From Corynebacterium choanae (GTDB lineage Bacteria > Actinomycetota > Actinomycetes > Mycobacteriales > Mycobacteriaceae), in contig NZ_CP033896.1 in assembly GCF_003813965.1 (NCBI RefSeq), positions 2,046,001-2,110,000 on the forward strand: a DNA stretch of 64,000 nucleotides, in the 5' to 3' direction. The notes under the pieces were generated by a model. That model was not told the DNA's origin. It saw only the letters and a list, made by a program, of their open reading frames with translations, and did no database searches. A program made the translations under genes and the position numbers. This document shows, piece by piece, positions 42,841-52,192 of the stretch; the first letter of the stretch is position 1, and each line of letters begins with the position of its first letter.

Positions 42841-44676
42841 CTAGCGGCGCTTATATAAAAACGCGATCTCCTTAGCGAACCGCTGCGTCACCACATTGCG
42901 CTTAATTTTCATCGTCGGAGTTAATTCGTTTTCCTCCTCCGACAAATCCCGGTCAAGAATATAGAACCGCTTAATCGACTCAGTATGTGACACTGTCGCA
43001 TTTGCATTATTTACCGCGTCTTGGATCTCGGCTCGCAATACCGGATCGGTGACCAAATCAGACACCGACTTGTTCGCCGCAATCCCACGGCCAGACTTCC
43101 ATTTGCCCATCGCCTCTTCGTCTAACGCAATCAACACCCCGATAAACGGTTTACCATCACCTACCACCAGCGCCTGCGAAATCAGCGGGTGACTGCGCAA
43201 ATGATCCTCCAACGGGCCTGGGGAGACATTTTTACCGCCCGCGGTAACAATGAGATCCTTCTTACGCCCGGTGATCACCACATGGCCAGTAGGTCGGATT
43301 TCCCCCAGGTCGCCGGTGTTAAACCAACCATCGGCATCAATCGCCTCCCGGGTGGCATCCGGATTATTCCAATAGCCGTCAAAGAGCATCTCCCCTTTCA
43401 GGCAGATCTCACCGTCTTCGTTGATTTTCACCGCCATACCACCGACCGGACGGCCTACTGTGCCGATGATGTTGTCGTCAAAGTTGACTGCTGCTGCCGC
43501 AGTTGTTTCCGTCAAGCCGTAGCCCTCGTACACGGTAACCCCCATGCCCCGGAAGAAATGCAGCAAATCTGGGCTCATCGCCGATCCCCCAGAGATCGCA
43601 TACTGCACACTCGCGCCCATAGCGTCCCGAATCTTGGAATAGATCAGCTTGTCAAACCCTGCATGTTTCAACCGCAACGCCCGGGACGGCCCCTCCGGGG
43701 TATCAAGTGCCCGCGAATATTCTTGCGCACACTTTTCAGCTGCAAGAAACATTGCCCCCTGCACCGGCCCTTTATCCATCGCATTGGAGTATGCGCCGTT
43801 GCGAACTTTTTCAAAGACACGCGGCACACCCAAAATAAGGTTCGGCCGGGCACGCTGAAACTCTACCGACAGCGACGAAAAATCAGACCAGTGCGATTGG
43901 CTTGCCCCCGAGATGGCGATCGCCAGCGACACTGCCCGGGAAAACACATGCGCCAGCGGTAGGAAGGTCAACACTCGCGAACCCGGACGGGCAATATTGC
44001 CGATCGGATGGGTGAGCAGACCACGCACCTCGGAAAGCCAGTTACGGTGCGTAAGCCGGCAGCCCTTTGGCCGCCCCGTGGTGCCGGAGGTGTAGACCAG
44101 CGAAGCGAGATCGTCGGCGGTAGTGGCACGAATCCGTTCCCACACTTCATCGTCGCTCACACCGCGACCTTCAAACTTCAAAATATCGATTGCTGCCGCA
44201 TTGAACTCTAAAATTCGACGCAGTCGTGACTTACTGCTCCGCAGATCCGGGGTGCCGCTTGGACCGATTTCTAAATGCTTCATCAAATCGGTGTGTTCCA
44301 CAGTCTCGGTCACTGCAAACACCGCACCGGAATCTTCAATAATCCACTGGATCTGACTAAACGACGACGAACCGTAGATCGGCACAGACACTGCCCCAGC
44401 CGCCCAAATCGCAAAGTCAAGCAGCGACCACTCGTAGCGGGTTTCGCTGAGTAACGCGACCCGATCCCCAAGCTCGACCCCGTTTGCAATCAACCCTTTA
44501 GCGACAGCAAACACCTCATCAACAAACTCCCGGGCGGTAACATCGACCCATTCATAGTTGTCAGGGCGGGTAAACATCACCCCGTATGGCCGCGCCTGCG
44601 ACAGGGCAATCAGCGAGGTGAGACAGGTTTCATGCGTGCCTACCTCATAGGCCGCGGGGGTTGCGTATTCCTGCAC
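42841..44676 (-). CDS. fadD15: Long-chain fatty acid-CoA ligase (FadD15-like)
   Basis: A 611-residue adenylate-forming enzyme that activates long-chain fatty acids. Motifs: AMP-binding YTSGTTGRPKG, YEGYGLTETTA, the hinge GWFNTGDLGEI and the late GRKKDLIVTAGGKNVSPGP, with the catalytic Lys in TPTMKIKRN. The start is a GTG at 44674-44676 (QEYATPAAYEV) with AAGGAAG 4 nt upstream. It is divergent from malQ. It likely feeds lipid or mycolate metabolism, as its orthologues in the genus are placed between hemW and malQ. Confidence 0.9.
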   Translation of the reverse strand: MQEYATPAAYEVGTHETCLTSLIALSQARPYGVMFTRPDNYEWVDVTAREFVDEVFAVAKGLIANGVELGDRVALLSETRYEWSLLDFAIWAAGAVSVPIYGSSSFSQIQWIIEDSGAVFAVTETVEHTDLMKHLEIGPSGTPDLRSSKSRLRRILEFNAAAIDILKFEGRGVSDDEVWERIRATTADDLASLVYTSGTTGRPKGCRLTHRNWLSEVRGLLTHPIGNIARPGSRVLTFLPLAHVFSRAVSLAIAISGASQSHWSDFSSLSVEFQRARPNLILGVPRVFEKVRNGAYSNAMDKGPVQGAMFLAAEKCAQEYSRALDTPEGPSRALRLKHAGFDKLIYSKIRDAMGASVQYAISGGSAMSPDLLHFFRGMGVTVYEGYGLTETTAAAAVNFDDNIIGTVGRPVGGMAVKINEDGEICLKGEMLFDGYWNNPDATREAIDADGWFNTGDLGEIRPTGHVVITGRKKDLIVTAGGKNVSPGPLEDHLRSHPLISQALVVGDGKPFIGVLIALDEEAMGKWKSGRGIAANKSVSDLVTDPVLRAEIQDAVNNANATVSHTESIKRFYILDRDLSEEENELTPTMKIKRNVVTQRFAKEIAFLYKRR

Positions 44677-45189
44677 AATGCTTCCTTACAACAAATAATG
44701 AGCGAAAAGGGAAAGAGTTACAGCTGTTTTTCCTAGGCAGCGTGCGCCACCGGAAAAACCCAAGAGTATAAGCCACTGAGCGGCAATATGCTTGCGGTGG
44801 ATCACCCAGGAGTAATCCGCACAATAAAAAACATGGTACAAACCTCCCAATCGCGATAGCTAACCGCAACCATGGGTGCCGCCGCATTGCTGCTCCCCCA
44901 ACCGGTTCGCACCTAAGACACCACGTCCTCCCTCTGACAAACACCGACACGCAATGGAGCCAACCGTGGCATCCGGAACCGTTACCGATCACACAACAGC
45001 AATTGCCAACTGGCGGCAGGTTCCCCTCACCGTACACCTGCTACATCTTGCACGCTGGGCAAACACCGCACATCTTGTGGTCAGAATGGGCTAGATCGCA
45101 CCCCGTCTACCGGCCACCTAGTATGCAATAGCCTTCGAAAAAACACCTGGTTGTGGTTCCGACCAAGCGAACATGGCACACTAACCTAT
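44677..45189. other. 513-bp divergent spacer fadD15 / malQ
   Basis: No gene or strong repeat seen. Promoters for both genes must lie here. Confidence 0.45.
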
Positions 45190-47394
45190 GTGAGTTTCCG
45201 TGATGCACTATTCCACCTGGCAGAGCTACAGAACATCTCCACCGGCTATCGGGGTTCCGACGGCAACTGGCATGAAGCCAGCGAAGATACCCTGATAAAA
45301 ATCCTCGCCGCCCTCGGGGTGCGGCTGGGAACCCCGAGTTCCCCTCCCGACGAGGAAGACGTTGAGCGTGCAATCCAACGCCATTTCGATGATGTGTGTT
45401 CTCGTCCACTTCCCCCGTGTGTGGTCACCATCGCCGGCGAACCATGTGTGTTTCCAGTGCATGTACATGAAGGTGAGCAGGCAACAGTCACCCTCGTGTT
45501 AGAAGACGGCAGCCAAGCACAAGCCACCCAAGTGGAAAACCACAACGCGCCCCGCCAAGTTGGCGATGTGCTGTGGGGGGAAGCTTCCTTTGCCCTCCCG
45601 GAGGATCTCCCCTTGGGTTGGCATTCCATTCGGCTTGAATCAACGAACGTCTCCGACAGTTGCACACTCGTTGTCACCCCTCGCCGCCTCACCACCATGG
45701 ATCCCTATCTGGACAAGCCTGCGTCAGGGGTGATGGCTCAGCTGTATTCGGTGCGTTCAGCCGGGTCATGGGGCATTGGCGATTTTCAAGACTTAGCTGA
45801 TCTTTCCGCGCTAACAGCACAGCAAGCACATGCCGACTTTGTACTGATCAACCCACTGCACGCCGCTGAAGCATTCCCCCCAGTGGAAGACTCACCATAT
45901 CTGCCGACTTCCCGGCGTTTTATCAATCCGATCTATATTCGACCGGAAAACACGGCCGAATATGCGGCCGCCCCACAACCTCTCCGGGACGAAGTAGACG
46001 CCCTACAGGCTTCCTGCGGGGATCCCCGCGACCCGGCAGCCCTTTTGCAGCGTGATCAAGCCTACGCGGCGAAACTGCAAGCTCTTCGTCTGCTCTTTGC
46101 CGCCGGACTCAGTGACGAGCGTCAAGAAGCCTTTAGCGCCTACTGCGACATGGAAGGCGCTGAACTCGACGGATTTGCCCATTTTTGCGCAAATGCCGAA
46201 TTCACTGCCCGCGCCGCCGGCCAGCCTGTCGCAGGCATTGACACCCATGCCCCGGTTCCCGCCGAGATCGACGATTCCGCAGAAAATATTCAACGGTCGC
46301 AAACCTTCTACAAGTGGCTGCAGTTCTTGTGCGATGAACAACTCGGCGCCGCACAACACTGCGCAACCGAAGCTGGGATGCGCATCGGGCTAATGGCCGA
46401 CCTGGCAGTCGGAGTACATCCGGCTGGCGCTTCCGCGCACACACTCAACCATGTGCTGGTCGCTGATGCGAGTGTTGGCGCCCCACCAGACGGATACAAC
46501 CAACAAGGGCAAGACTGGTCCCAGCCGCCATGGCATCCCGTCAAGCTTGCCGAAGCTGGCTACGGCCCGTGGCGCGATATGCTGCGCACCGTGCTGCGCC
46601 ATGCGGGCGGTATCCGTATCGACCATGTGCTTGGATTATTCCGCCTCTTTTGGATTCCCCGCATGCAATCCCCCCTCACCGGCGCCTACGTCAACTATGA
46701 CCATGCAGCGATGATCGGCATTGTGGCATTGGAAGCCGAACGAGCCGGGGCGGTAGTCATCGGTGAAGATCTCGGCACCTTCGAACCATGGGTGCAGGAA
46801 TACCTCAACGATCGCGGTATCGGCGGAACCTCAGTGCTGTGGTTTGAAGGTGATCCCGATGGCAGTGGTGCACGCCGCCAACACAACTATCGGCGGCAAG
46901 CACTCACCTCGGTGACCACCCACGATCTGCCACCAACGGCCGGATATTTAGCCGGGGAACATATTCGTCTACGCCACGAGCTAGGAATTCTCACCAGCGA
47001 TCTGGAAACCGAATATGCTACCGACTTTCATTGGCAAAACACGGTGCTGCAACGGGTGCAGGAAACCGGATGTTTCGCCGACACCAGCTGCGCCGACACT
47101 GATTTTCAACATCGTGCCCGACCATCCGACGGCGATGCCCCAAACAGTGCAATGGTTCAAGACCTGCTTGTCGGGGTGCATCGGTTTATCAACGGAACCC
47201 CATCCGCACTCGCCTGTACCGCACTGGTGGATATGGTTGGTGACCGGCGCACCCAAAACCAGCCAGGTACGACGAAGGATCTCTACCCCAACTGGTGTAT
47301 CCCCCTCTGCGACGGCAGCGGAAATCCGGTGTTGGTTGAAGACTTAGCGTCCCACCCGATGTTCCAGGCAATCGCAGCAACGCATCGACAATAG
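45190..47394 (+). CDS. malQ: 4-alpha-glucanotransferase (amylomaltase, GH77)
   Basis: A 734-residue amylomaltase transferring alpha-1,4-glucans between maltodextrins. The GH77 catalytic set is visible: Asp in GGIRIDHVLGLFRLFW, Glu in VIGEDLGTFEP, Asp in VTTHDLPPTAGYL. An N-terminal beta domain of ~170 residues is usual for actinobacterial MalQ. A GTG at 45190 (SFRDALFHLAEL) is chosen because the family begins ~12 residues before LAELxxIxTGY. No ribosome-binding site is visible, so the start is uncertain and could be upstream at the TTG 45151. It works with the trehalose genes nearby in maltose metabolism. Confidence 0.92.
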   Translation: MSFRDALFHLAELQNISTGYRGSDGNWHEASEDTLIKILAALGVRLGTPSSPPDEEDVERAIQRHFDDVCSRPLPPCVVTIAGEPCVFPVHVHEGEQATVTLVLEDGSQAQATQVENHNAPRQVGDVLWGEASFALPEDLPLGWHSIRLESTNVSDSCTLVVTPRRLTTMDPYLDKPASGVMAQLYSVRSAGSWGIGDFQDLADLSALTAQQAHADFVLINPLHAAEAFPPVEDSPYLPTSRRFINPIYIRPENTAEYAAAPQPLRDEVDALQASCGDPRDPAALLQRDQAYAAKLQALRLLFAAGLSDERQEAFSAYCDMEGAELDGFAHFCANAEFTARAAGQPVAGIDTHAPVPAEIDDSAENIQRSQTFYKWLQFLCDEQLGAAQHCATEAGMRIGLMADLAVGVHPAGASAHTLNHVLVADASVGAPPDGYNQQGQDWSQPPWHPVKLAEAGYGPWRDMLRTVLRHAGGIRIDHVLGLFRLFWIPRMQSPLTGAYVNYDHAAMIGIVALEAERAGAVVIGEDLGTFEPWVQEYLNDRGIGGTSVLWFEGDPDGSGARRQHNYRRQALTSVTTHDLPPTAGYLAGEHIRLRHELGILTSDLETEYATDFHWQNTVLQRVQETGCFADTSCADTDFQHRARPSDGDAPNSAMVQDLLVGVHRFINGTPSALACTALVDMVGDRRTQNQPGTTKDLYPNWCIPLCDGSGNPVLVEDLASHPMFQAIAATHRQ

Positions 47395-47482
47395 TTCGCC
47401 GCAGCAGGTATCCACCCCGGCAGCTGCCGCTGCAAGCAAACACGAGGAAGGAAAATCTCAACCCCGCCGACTAGCAACACCA

Positions 47483-47534
47483 CCACACCACAGGCGCCCA
47501 TCGCTGCAGACAACAGCGGTAACCTGTGGTGTGG
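47483..47534. terminator. hairpin between malQ and a convergent small gene
   Basis: CCACACCACAGG (47483-47494) pairs with CCTGTGGTGTGG (47523-47534), and an inner CGCTG/CAGCG pair lies in the loop. There is no long U-run. It probably ends malQ and perhaps the convergent small gene. Confidence 0.5.
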
Positions 47535-47597
47535 TTGTGGTTAATCCCCGTGGCCAGCACGCCATGTTCTTGTCGCCGGCCAGGCCGTGGTTTTGTC

Positions 47598-47753
47598 TTA
47601 GATCAGGCTAATGAGCCAGCCAATAACCACCAGCAGAATCAGCCCAGCTAAAGCAATTTTCACCCCTGTGACTTTCTTCGGCTGATAGCGGCGACCCGGC
47701 TGTACCGGTTGCGGAGAGGTACTGGAAGCTGGTGGGCGGGACGAATCAGCCAC
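47598..47753 (-). CDS. small single-span membrane protein (51 residues)
   Basis: GTG at 47751-47753 with AAAGG about 9 nt upstream, ending at TAA 47598-47600. The product is MADSSRPPASSTSPQPVQ, then a basic stretch (GRRYQPKKVTGVK), then a transmembrane helix (IALAGLILLVVIGWLISLI) at the very C-terminus. A polar Pro/Ser-rich cytoplasmic N-terminus and one C-terminal span are typical of small actinobacterial tail-anchored proteins. Function unknown. The clear ribosome-binding site and protein-like order make it a believable gene although it is short. Confidence 0.65.
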   Translation of the reverse strand: MADSSRPPASSTSPQPVQPGRRYQPKKVTGVKIALAGLILLVVIGWLISLI

Positions 47754-48018
47754 GAGGCATGCCTTTCTTCACATCGACATCTATTGGCGATAAACCATTC
47801 GGCGGCACTACAACCGCCAAACAGTTCACACGGTTGGCCGAAAGTGTACTCCCCTGCTGTGGGCGCGGTCATCTCACCGGTACCGCGAGAGCATTCGATA
47901 TTGGAAAAACGAATTGCCGCAACGCCACACGATCTCCGCGGCCGCAGCTTGTTTCACCAAGACGCACCGCCACCCCTGCCAAATAGTTTGGTACCGACGG
48001 CTGGGTTTTCGATGAAAT

Positions 48019-48306
48019 TTATCCACGTCCGAAACGATCTGTCGGCGCAGTATCGAGCACAATTCTTACCTGCTGACCGCTGCGACCGGTGTGATCTTGC
48101 AAACCCGATGGGCGAGGTTTGGCAAGTTTTCGCTGCCGAATCCCCGCAATCCGCCGCCCCAGACGGATACCCACCACATCAATGAGTCTTTGCCACACCA
48201 TGGCGATTCCCACACAAAGCACAACGAGCACCACGAAAACAATCGGTGCCTGAATCCACAGCGGTGCGGCAATTAGCCATTGAATAAACGCATCAAGATC
48301 GCGCAC
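48019..48306 (-). CDS. hypothetical membrane protein
   Basis: 95 residues. A short N-terminal helix (RDLDAFIQWLIAAPLWIQ), one transmembrane segment (PIVFVVLVVLCVGIAMVW) and a basic cytoplasmic tail (RLGRRIAGIRQRKLAKPR) are seen. A GTG at 48304-48306 has GGAGG 11 nt upstream. An ATG at 48351 would add 15 residues but lacks a ribosome-binding site. Not recognised. Same strand as the 51-residue gene, 265 bp upstream. Confidence 0.65.
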   Translation of the reverse strand: MRDLDAFIQWLIAAPLWIQAPIVFVVLVVLCVGIAMVWQRLIDVVGIRLGRRIAGIRQRKLAKPRPSGLQDHTGRSGQQVRIVLDTAPTDRFGRG

Positions 48307-48654
48307 TGCCCTAAAATCCTCCACCAATGTTGCTTCCAGCGGCCATCGCAACCAACTTCAATAACCGCCGATTAGACCACATCATAGCTGGCTATTTCGT
48401 CTGCTGACACACCAAACTCCGCTGGTTTGCCGCAATAATCTCGTCCCAGTAGCGCTCGTGCAGGATCCGCCAGCACACAAAGTGACCATCGCAGAGCCGA
48501 AGACAAACACCTCCGACTGCGCAGATACATTGGTGTATCGCCGACAGCGCCAATTAAGGTTGAACCCAACCTGTTTGCCGCAGCAGCGGGTTTAAAGAAC
48601 ACTGCGACGAAGTTGTGGCACCCCGACTGCCAGTCGAACTTGTGAGGACGTCCC
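48307..48654. other. 348-bp divergent spacer
   Basis: Between the hypothetical membrane gene and the esterase, transcribed apart. No gene. AGGTTGAACCCAACCT at 48557-48572 is a small palindrome that could be a regulator site for the esterase. Confidence 0.4.
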
Positions 48655-50070
48655 ATGCCGAACCAACCACGCGAGATAACCGTCACCACCCCGCAAGGCA
48701 CTGTCGTTGGGGTGAGCGAAGCATCCCGCCACTATTTCTATTCGCTGCCATTCTGCGATATCCCAGCCCCATTCAGTCCGGCGCAACCGGCCACCTTTGA
48801 CAGCCCGGTTGACTGTCGAACCCCATGGTCACGACAAGTTGCGCTCACTGTAACAACCCCGGTTGGTGCGCTGGCAGCTGAACGCGACACTGCCGAAGGT
48901 TTAGCAGATCTTCCAGTAGTGGTGTTTATTCATGGCGGACGTTTCGAATCAGGACATCAAGACCGATATTTCTCAGCCGGAGACTCCTTTGGCACCGATC
49001 CGGTGGTGCTTGTCAGCATCGGCTATCGCACCGGTCTGCCCGGCTTCGCGGTAACCGATGATCAGCGGGATCGCAACCGCTACCGGGGCGTCGATGATGT
49101 GCTCCTCGGACTCAAGTGGATCGAAGACAATATTGAATATTTTGGCGGTGACCCGAGCAACGTCACGCTCACCGGCCAGTCAGCTGGCGCAGCCATCGCC
49201 CTATGGCTGTGTCGCAAAGACCACTACACCGGACTGTTTCGGCGAGTTGTGGCAATGTCACCGGGTTTTCCACGGCAACACTTCGACGAACGCAAAGCAA
49301 CCCTTCGCAAAGCTGGAATCCGGGATTTTAGCGAAGCTGGACTCAATGCCACCGCCGAACCCGTATTAGCGAAAGCCTACAACCGGCTGCGGAAGAAATA
49401 TTTTCACGATGCGGCGGTAGGTCCTGCCGGCTTCGACGCGCGGGAACTCATCCCCATCGACATGCTCATCACGCAATGCGCCGACGAATTCACTAACGAT
49501 CCGAAAGCCGCCAAGCTTGACGGTTGGAAACTCGGCAGCACCGCAGTAGATCTCATGCATAAAACCTTAGGTTTCACCAGCCCAGTCGACGACTATCTGC
49601 ACTATTGCCGCGCAATTGATAAACAGCATGTTGCCGGCCGTGCAGTAGGTGACTCGGTGATTACCCGATATGTGGATCACACCACCCACCATGCCCCAGG
49701 GAACACCTGGCTGCTGCAGTTTACAGGCGGTCAGCTACCTTCCGGTGCAGCACTACCGGCCTGGCATTGCGCCGATTTAGGGATGTTTTTCCCTGATCTG
49801 TTGTCCAGTGAACGAATGGGGCGGCTATATCGCGACCAAGCTGCGGCAACGAAAGCCACCGCCGCCACAACCCACACCCTGCTGGTGGATTTCGCCCATG
49901 GAATACAGCCGGATTGGCAACCCTTTTCTACGACCAATCCAGTTGCCGCGCAAGTGTCGTTAACCAGCCGTGACGGTGTCCGATCCACAGTAAATGATCC
50001 GCTGCAACCTATCCATGCAGCACTGAAACCAATCGCTGAACATACCCCCGCCAGCTCTACCGGTCACTGA
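48655..50070 (+). CDS. Type-B carboxylesterase / para-nitrobenzyl esterase-like
   Basis: A 471-residue alpha/beta hydrolase of the carboxylesterase type B family. The oxyanion-hole region VVFIHGGRFESG, the family stretch VVLVSIGYRTGLPGF, and the nucleophile elbow LTGQSAGAAIA are clear, while the early part is shorter than in animal esterases. No signal peptide, hence cytoplasmic. The ATG at 48655 has GAGGACG upstream. Natural substrates unknown. In other corynebacteria a similar gene lies between malQ and treS, so its position here is ordinary. Confidence 0.85.
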   Translation: MPNQPREITVTTPQGTVVGVSEASRHYFYSLPFCDIPAPFSPAQPATFDSPVDCRTPWSRQVALTVTTPVGALAAERDTAEGLADLPVVVFIHGGRFESGHQDRYFSAGDSFGTDPVVLVSIGYRTGLPGFAVTDDQRDRNRYRGVDDVLLGLKWIEDNIEYFGGDPSNVTLTGQSAGAAIALWLCRKDHYTGLFRRVVAMSPGFPRQHFDERKATLRKAGIRDFSEAGLNATAEPVLAKAYNRLRKKYFHDAAVGPAGFDARELIPIDMLITQCADEFTNDPKAAKLDGWKLGSTAVDLMHKTLGFTSPVDDYLHYCRAIDKQHVAGRAVGDSVITRYVDHTTHHAPGNTWLLQFTGGQLPSGAALPAWHCADLGMFFPDLLSSERMGRLYRDQAAATKATAATTHTLLVDFAHGIQPDWQPFSTTNPVAAQVSLTSRDGVRSTVNDPLQPIHAALKPIAEHTPASSTGH

Positions 50071-50268
50071 TTAGCGTCAGCTACCGACTATCACCTGCAC
50101 TGAAGATACTCAGGAACATCAGCGCAGCTGCCGCTGCAGCTGCCGGGGTGCGCAACCCAACTCTGAAAGCCACCACCGATGGGCTAATTTCACCATTTTT
50201 TCTCCCAGTTTTTCTGCTGGCCAAAACCGAGTTACCGCGGCGGGCAAAATTCCCCTACCCTGGAAGTC

Positions 50269-52020
50269 ATGTCGAATCGAGTTCCGCTTCCACCCACACC
50301 AAAAGGTAACGTCATCGCTGAACCGCAAGCAGACGACTTCCCCACCCCAGCCCCGGCCCCCGGGGAGGCACCGTGGGAAAAATCCACACCGGAATGGTAC
50401 AAACAGGCTGTGTTCTACGAGGTGCTGGTGCGGGCGTTTAACGACTCAACCGGCAGCGGATCAGGTGACCTGCGGGGGCTCACTGCGAAACTCGACTATC
50501 TCCAATGGCTCGGAGTTGACTGCCTTTGGCTGCCGCCGTTTTATGATTCACCCCTGCGCGACGGCGGCTACGACATTCGCGACTTTCGGAAAGTCCTGCC
50601 CGAGTTTGGCACCGTTGAAGACTTTGTAGAACTCGTCGACCAGGCACACCAGCGGGGCATCCGGGTGATCACCGATCTGGTGCTCAACCACACATCAGAC
50701 ACACACCCTTGGTTTATCGAATCGTGCAAACATCCCGACGGTCCATACGGCGACTTTTATGTGTGGAATCAGACCGACACCGCATATTCGGATGCCCGCA
50801 TTATTTTCATCGATACGGAAACCTCAAACTGGACGTGGAATAAAGAGCGCGGCGCCTACTATTGGCATCGATTCTTCTCACACCAGCCGGATCTCAACTA
50901 TGAAAATCCCAAGGTGCAGGAAGCAATGCTAGATGTGCTGCGATTCTGGCTGGACTTGGGGCTGGATGGTTTCCGGCTCGACGCGGTGCCATATCTTTTC
51001 GAAGAAGAAGGCACCAACTGCGAGAATCTTCCCCGCACCCACGAGTTTTTGCGTCGTTGCCGACAGCTTGTCGACGAAGAATATCCTGGTCGCGTACTTC
51101 TTGCTGAGGCAAACCAGTGGCCGGAAGATGTGGTGGAATATTTTGGTGAAACCACCGCCGGCGATGAGTGCCATATGGCATTCCACTTCCCGCTCATGCC
51201 CCGAATTTTTATGGCAGTCAGACGTGAATCACGGGCACCGATCAGTGAAATTTTGGCGGCAACTCCCCCAATTCCGGCGACTGCCCAGTGGGGCATTTTC
51301 TTAAGGAACCATGACGAGCTCACGTTGGAGATGGTGACCGAAGATGAACGCGCCTACATGTATGAGCAGTATGCAACCCATCCGCGGATGCGCGCCAATG
51401 TGGGAATTAGACGCCGACTAGCTCCTCTGCTTGATGGTGATCGAAACCAAATTGAGCTGCTCAACGCGCTGCTGCTGTCACTTCCTGGCTCGCCGGTGCT
51501 CTACTACGGTGACGAGATCGGAATGGGCGACAATATTTGGCTGGGTGACCGTGACGGGGTGCGTACCCCGATGCAATGGTCTGCCGACCGCAATGCCGGG
51601 TTTTCCACCGCCGATCCGGAGGAGCTGTATTTACCGGCGATCCAAAATGCGAGCTACGGCTTTCAAGCGGTCAACGTTGAAGCACAAATGAAGAGCGAAA
51701 ATTCGCTGCTGAAGTGGAATCGCGACTTGATCCATGTGCGCAAGCAGCATCCCGCATTCGGGCTGGGAAGCTACCGTGAACTTGCCCACAGCAATGAGGC
51801 TGTGTTGGTGTTCCTCCGGGAAACCGATGAGCACACACTTCTTTGTGTCAATAACATGGCTGCCAGACCGCAGTCTGTTGAACTTGATTTGGCCGATTTT
51901 ATTGGCCGTACCCCCATTGAATTGACCGGGGGCGAAGTCTTTCCTGCCATCGGGGAACACCCGTGGGTGGTGACCCTCGCCCCGCATGGCTTCTTCTGGT
52001 TTGAGCTAGCTTCACAGTAG
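50269..52020 (+). CDS. treS: Trehalose synthase (maltose alpha-D-glucosyltransferase)
   Basis: A 583-residue GH13 enzyme that interconverts maltose and trehalose. The GH13 set is complete: DLVLNHTS, the nucleophile Asp in [11 protein letters not shown], the acid Glu in VLLAEANQW, and the third Asp in [26 protein letters not shown] is the TreS N-terminal signature. The ATG at 50269 (MSNRVPLP) is used, with CCTGGAAG upstream. A maltokinase gene follows 172 bp downstream, so trehalose can be converted to maltose and then to maltose-1-phosphate, the GlgE substrate. A hairpin sits right after the stop. Confidence 0.94.
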   Translation: MSNRVPLPPTPKGNVIAEPQADDFPTPAPAPGEAPWEKSTPEWYKQAVFYEVLVRAFNDSTGSGSGDLRGLTAKLDYLQWLGVDCLWLPPFYDSPLRDGGYDIRDFRKVLPEFGTVEDFVELVDQAHQRGIRVITDLVLNHTSDTHPWFIESCKHPDGPYGDFYVWNQTDTAYSDARIIFIDTETSNWTWNKERGAYYWHRFFSHQPDLNYENPKVQEAMLDVLRFWLDLGLDGFRLDAVPYLFEEEGTNCENLPRTHEFLRRCRQLVDEEYPGRVLLAEANQWPEDVVEYFGETTAGDECHMAFHFPLMPRIFMAVRRESRAPISEILAATPPIPATAQWGIFLRNHDELTLEMVTEDERAYMYEQYATHPRMRANVGIRRRLAPLLDGDRNQIELLNALLLSLPGSPVLYYGDEIGMGDNIWLGDRDGVRTPMQWSADRNAGFSTADPEELYLPAIQNASYGFQAVNVEAQMKSENSLLKWNRDLIHVRKQHPAFGLGSYRELAHSNEAVLVFLRETDEHTLLCVNNMAARPQSVELDLADFIGRTPIELTGGEVFPAIGEHPWVVTLAPHGFFWFELASQ

Positions 52021-52033
52021 CGACAAGCTTGGC

Positions 52034-52084
52034 GGCAACCGGTCGGCTGGCCGGACGGATCATGCCGGCTGGCAGCCGGTTGCC
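52034..52084. repeat. hairpin between treS and the maltokinase gene
   Basis: GGCAACCGG (52034-52042) pairs with CCGGTTGCC (52076-52084), with a smaller CCGG-containing stem inside. It lies 14 bp after the treS stop, has no U-run and probably trims or partially ends the treS message. Confidence 0.5.
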
Positions 52085-52192
52085 ACTTTCAACACCTGCT
52101 TATCAGCCTGCAAAAGGTGCAATAAGGAGGATTGTTGGGCATGCTTTGGTCTCATTGATTACGCACCGTTTCCTGGTTTGGAGAATATCTTC

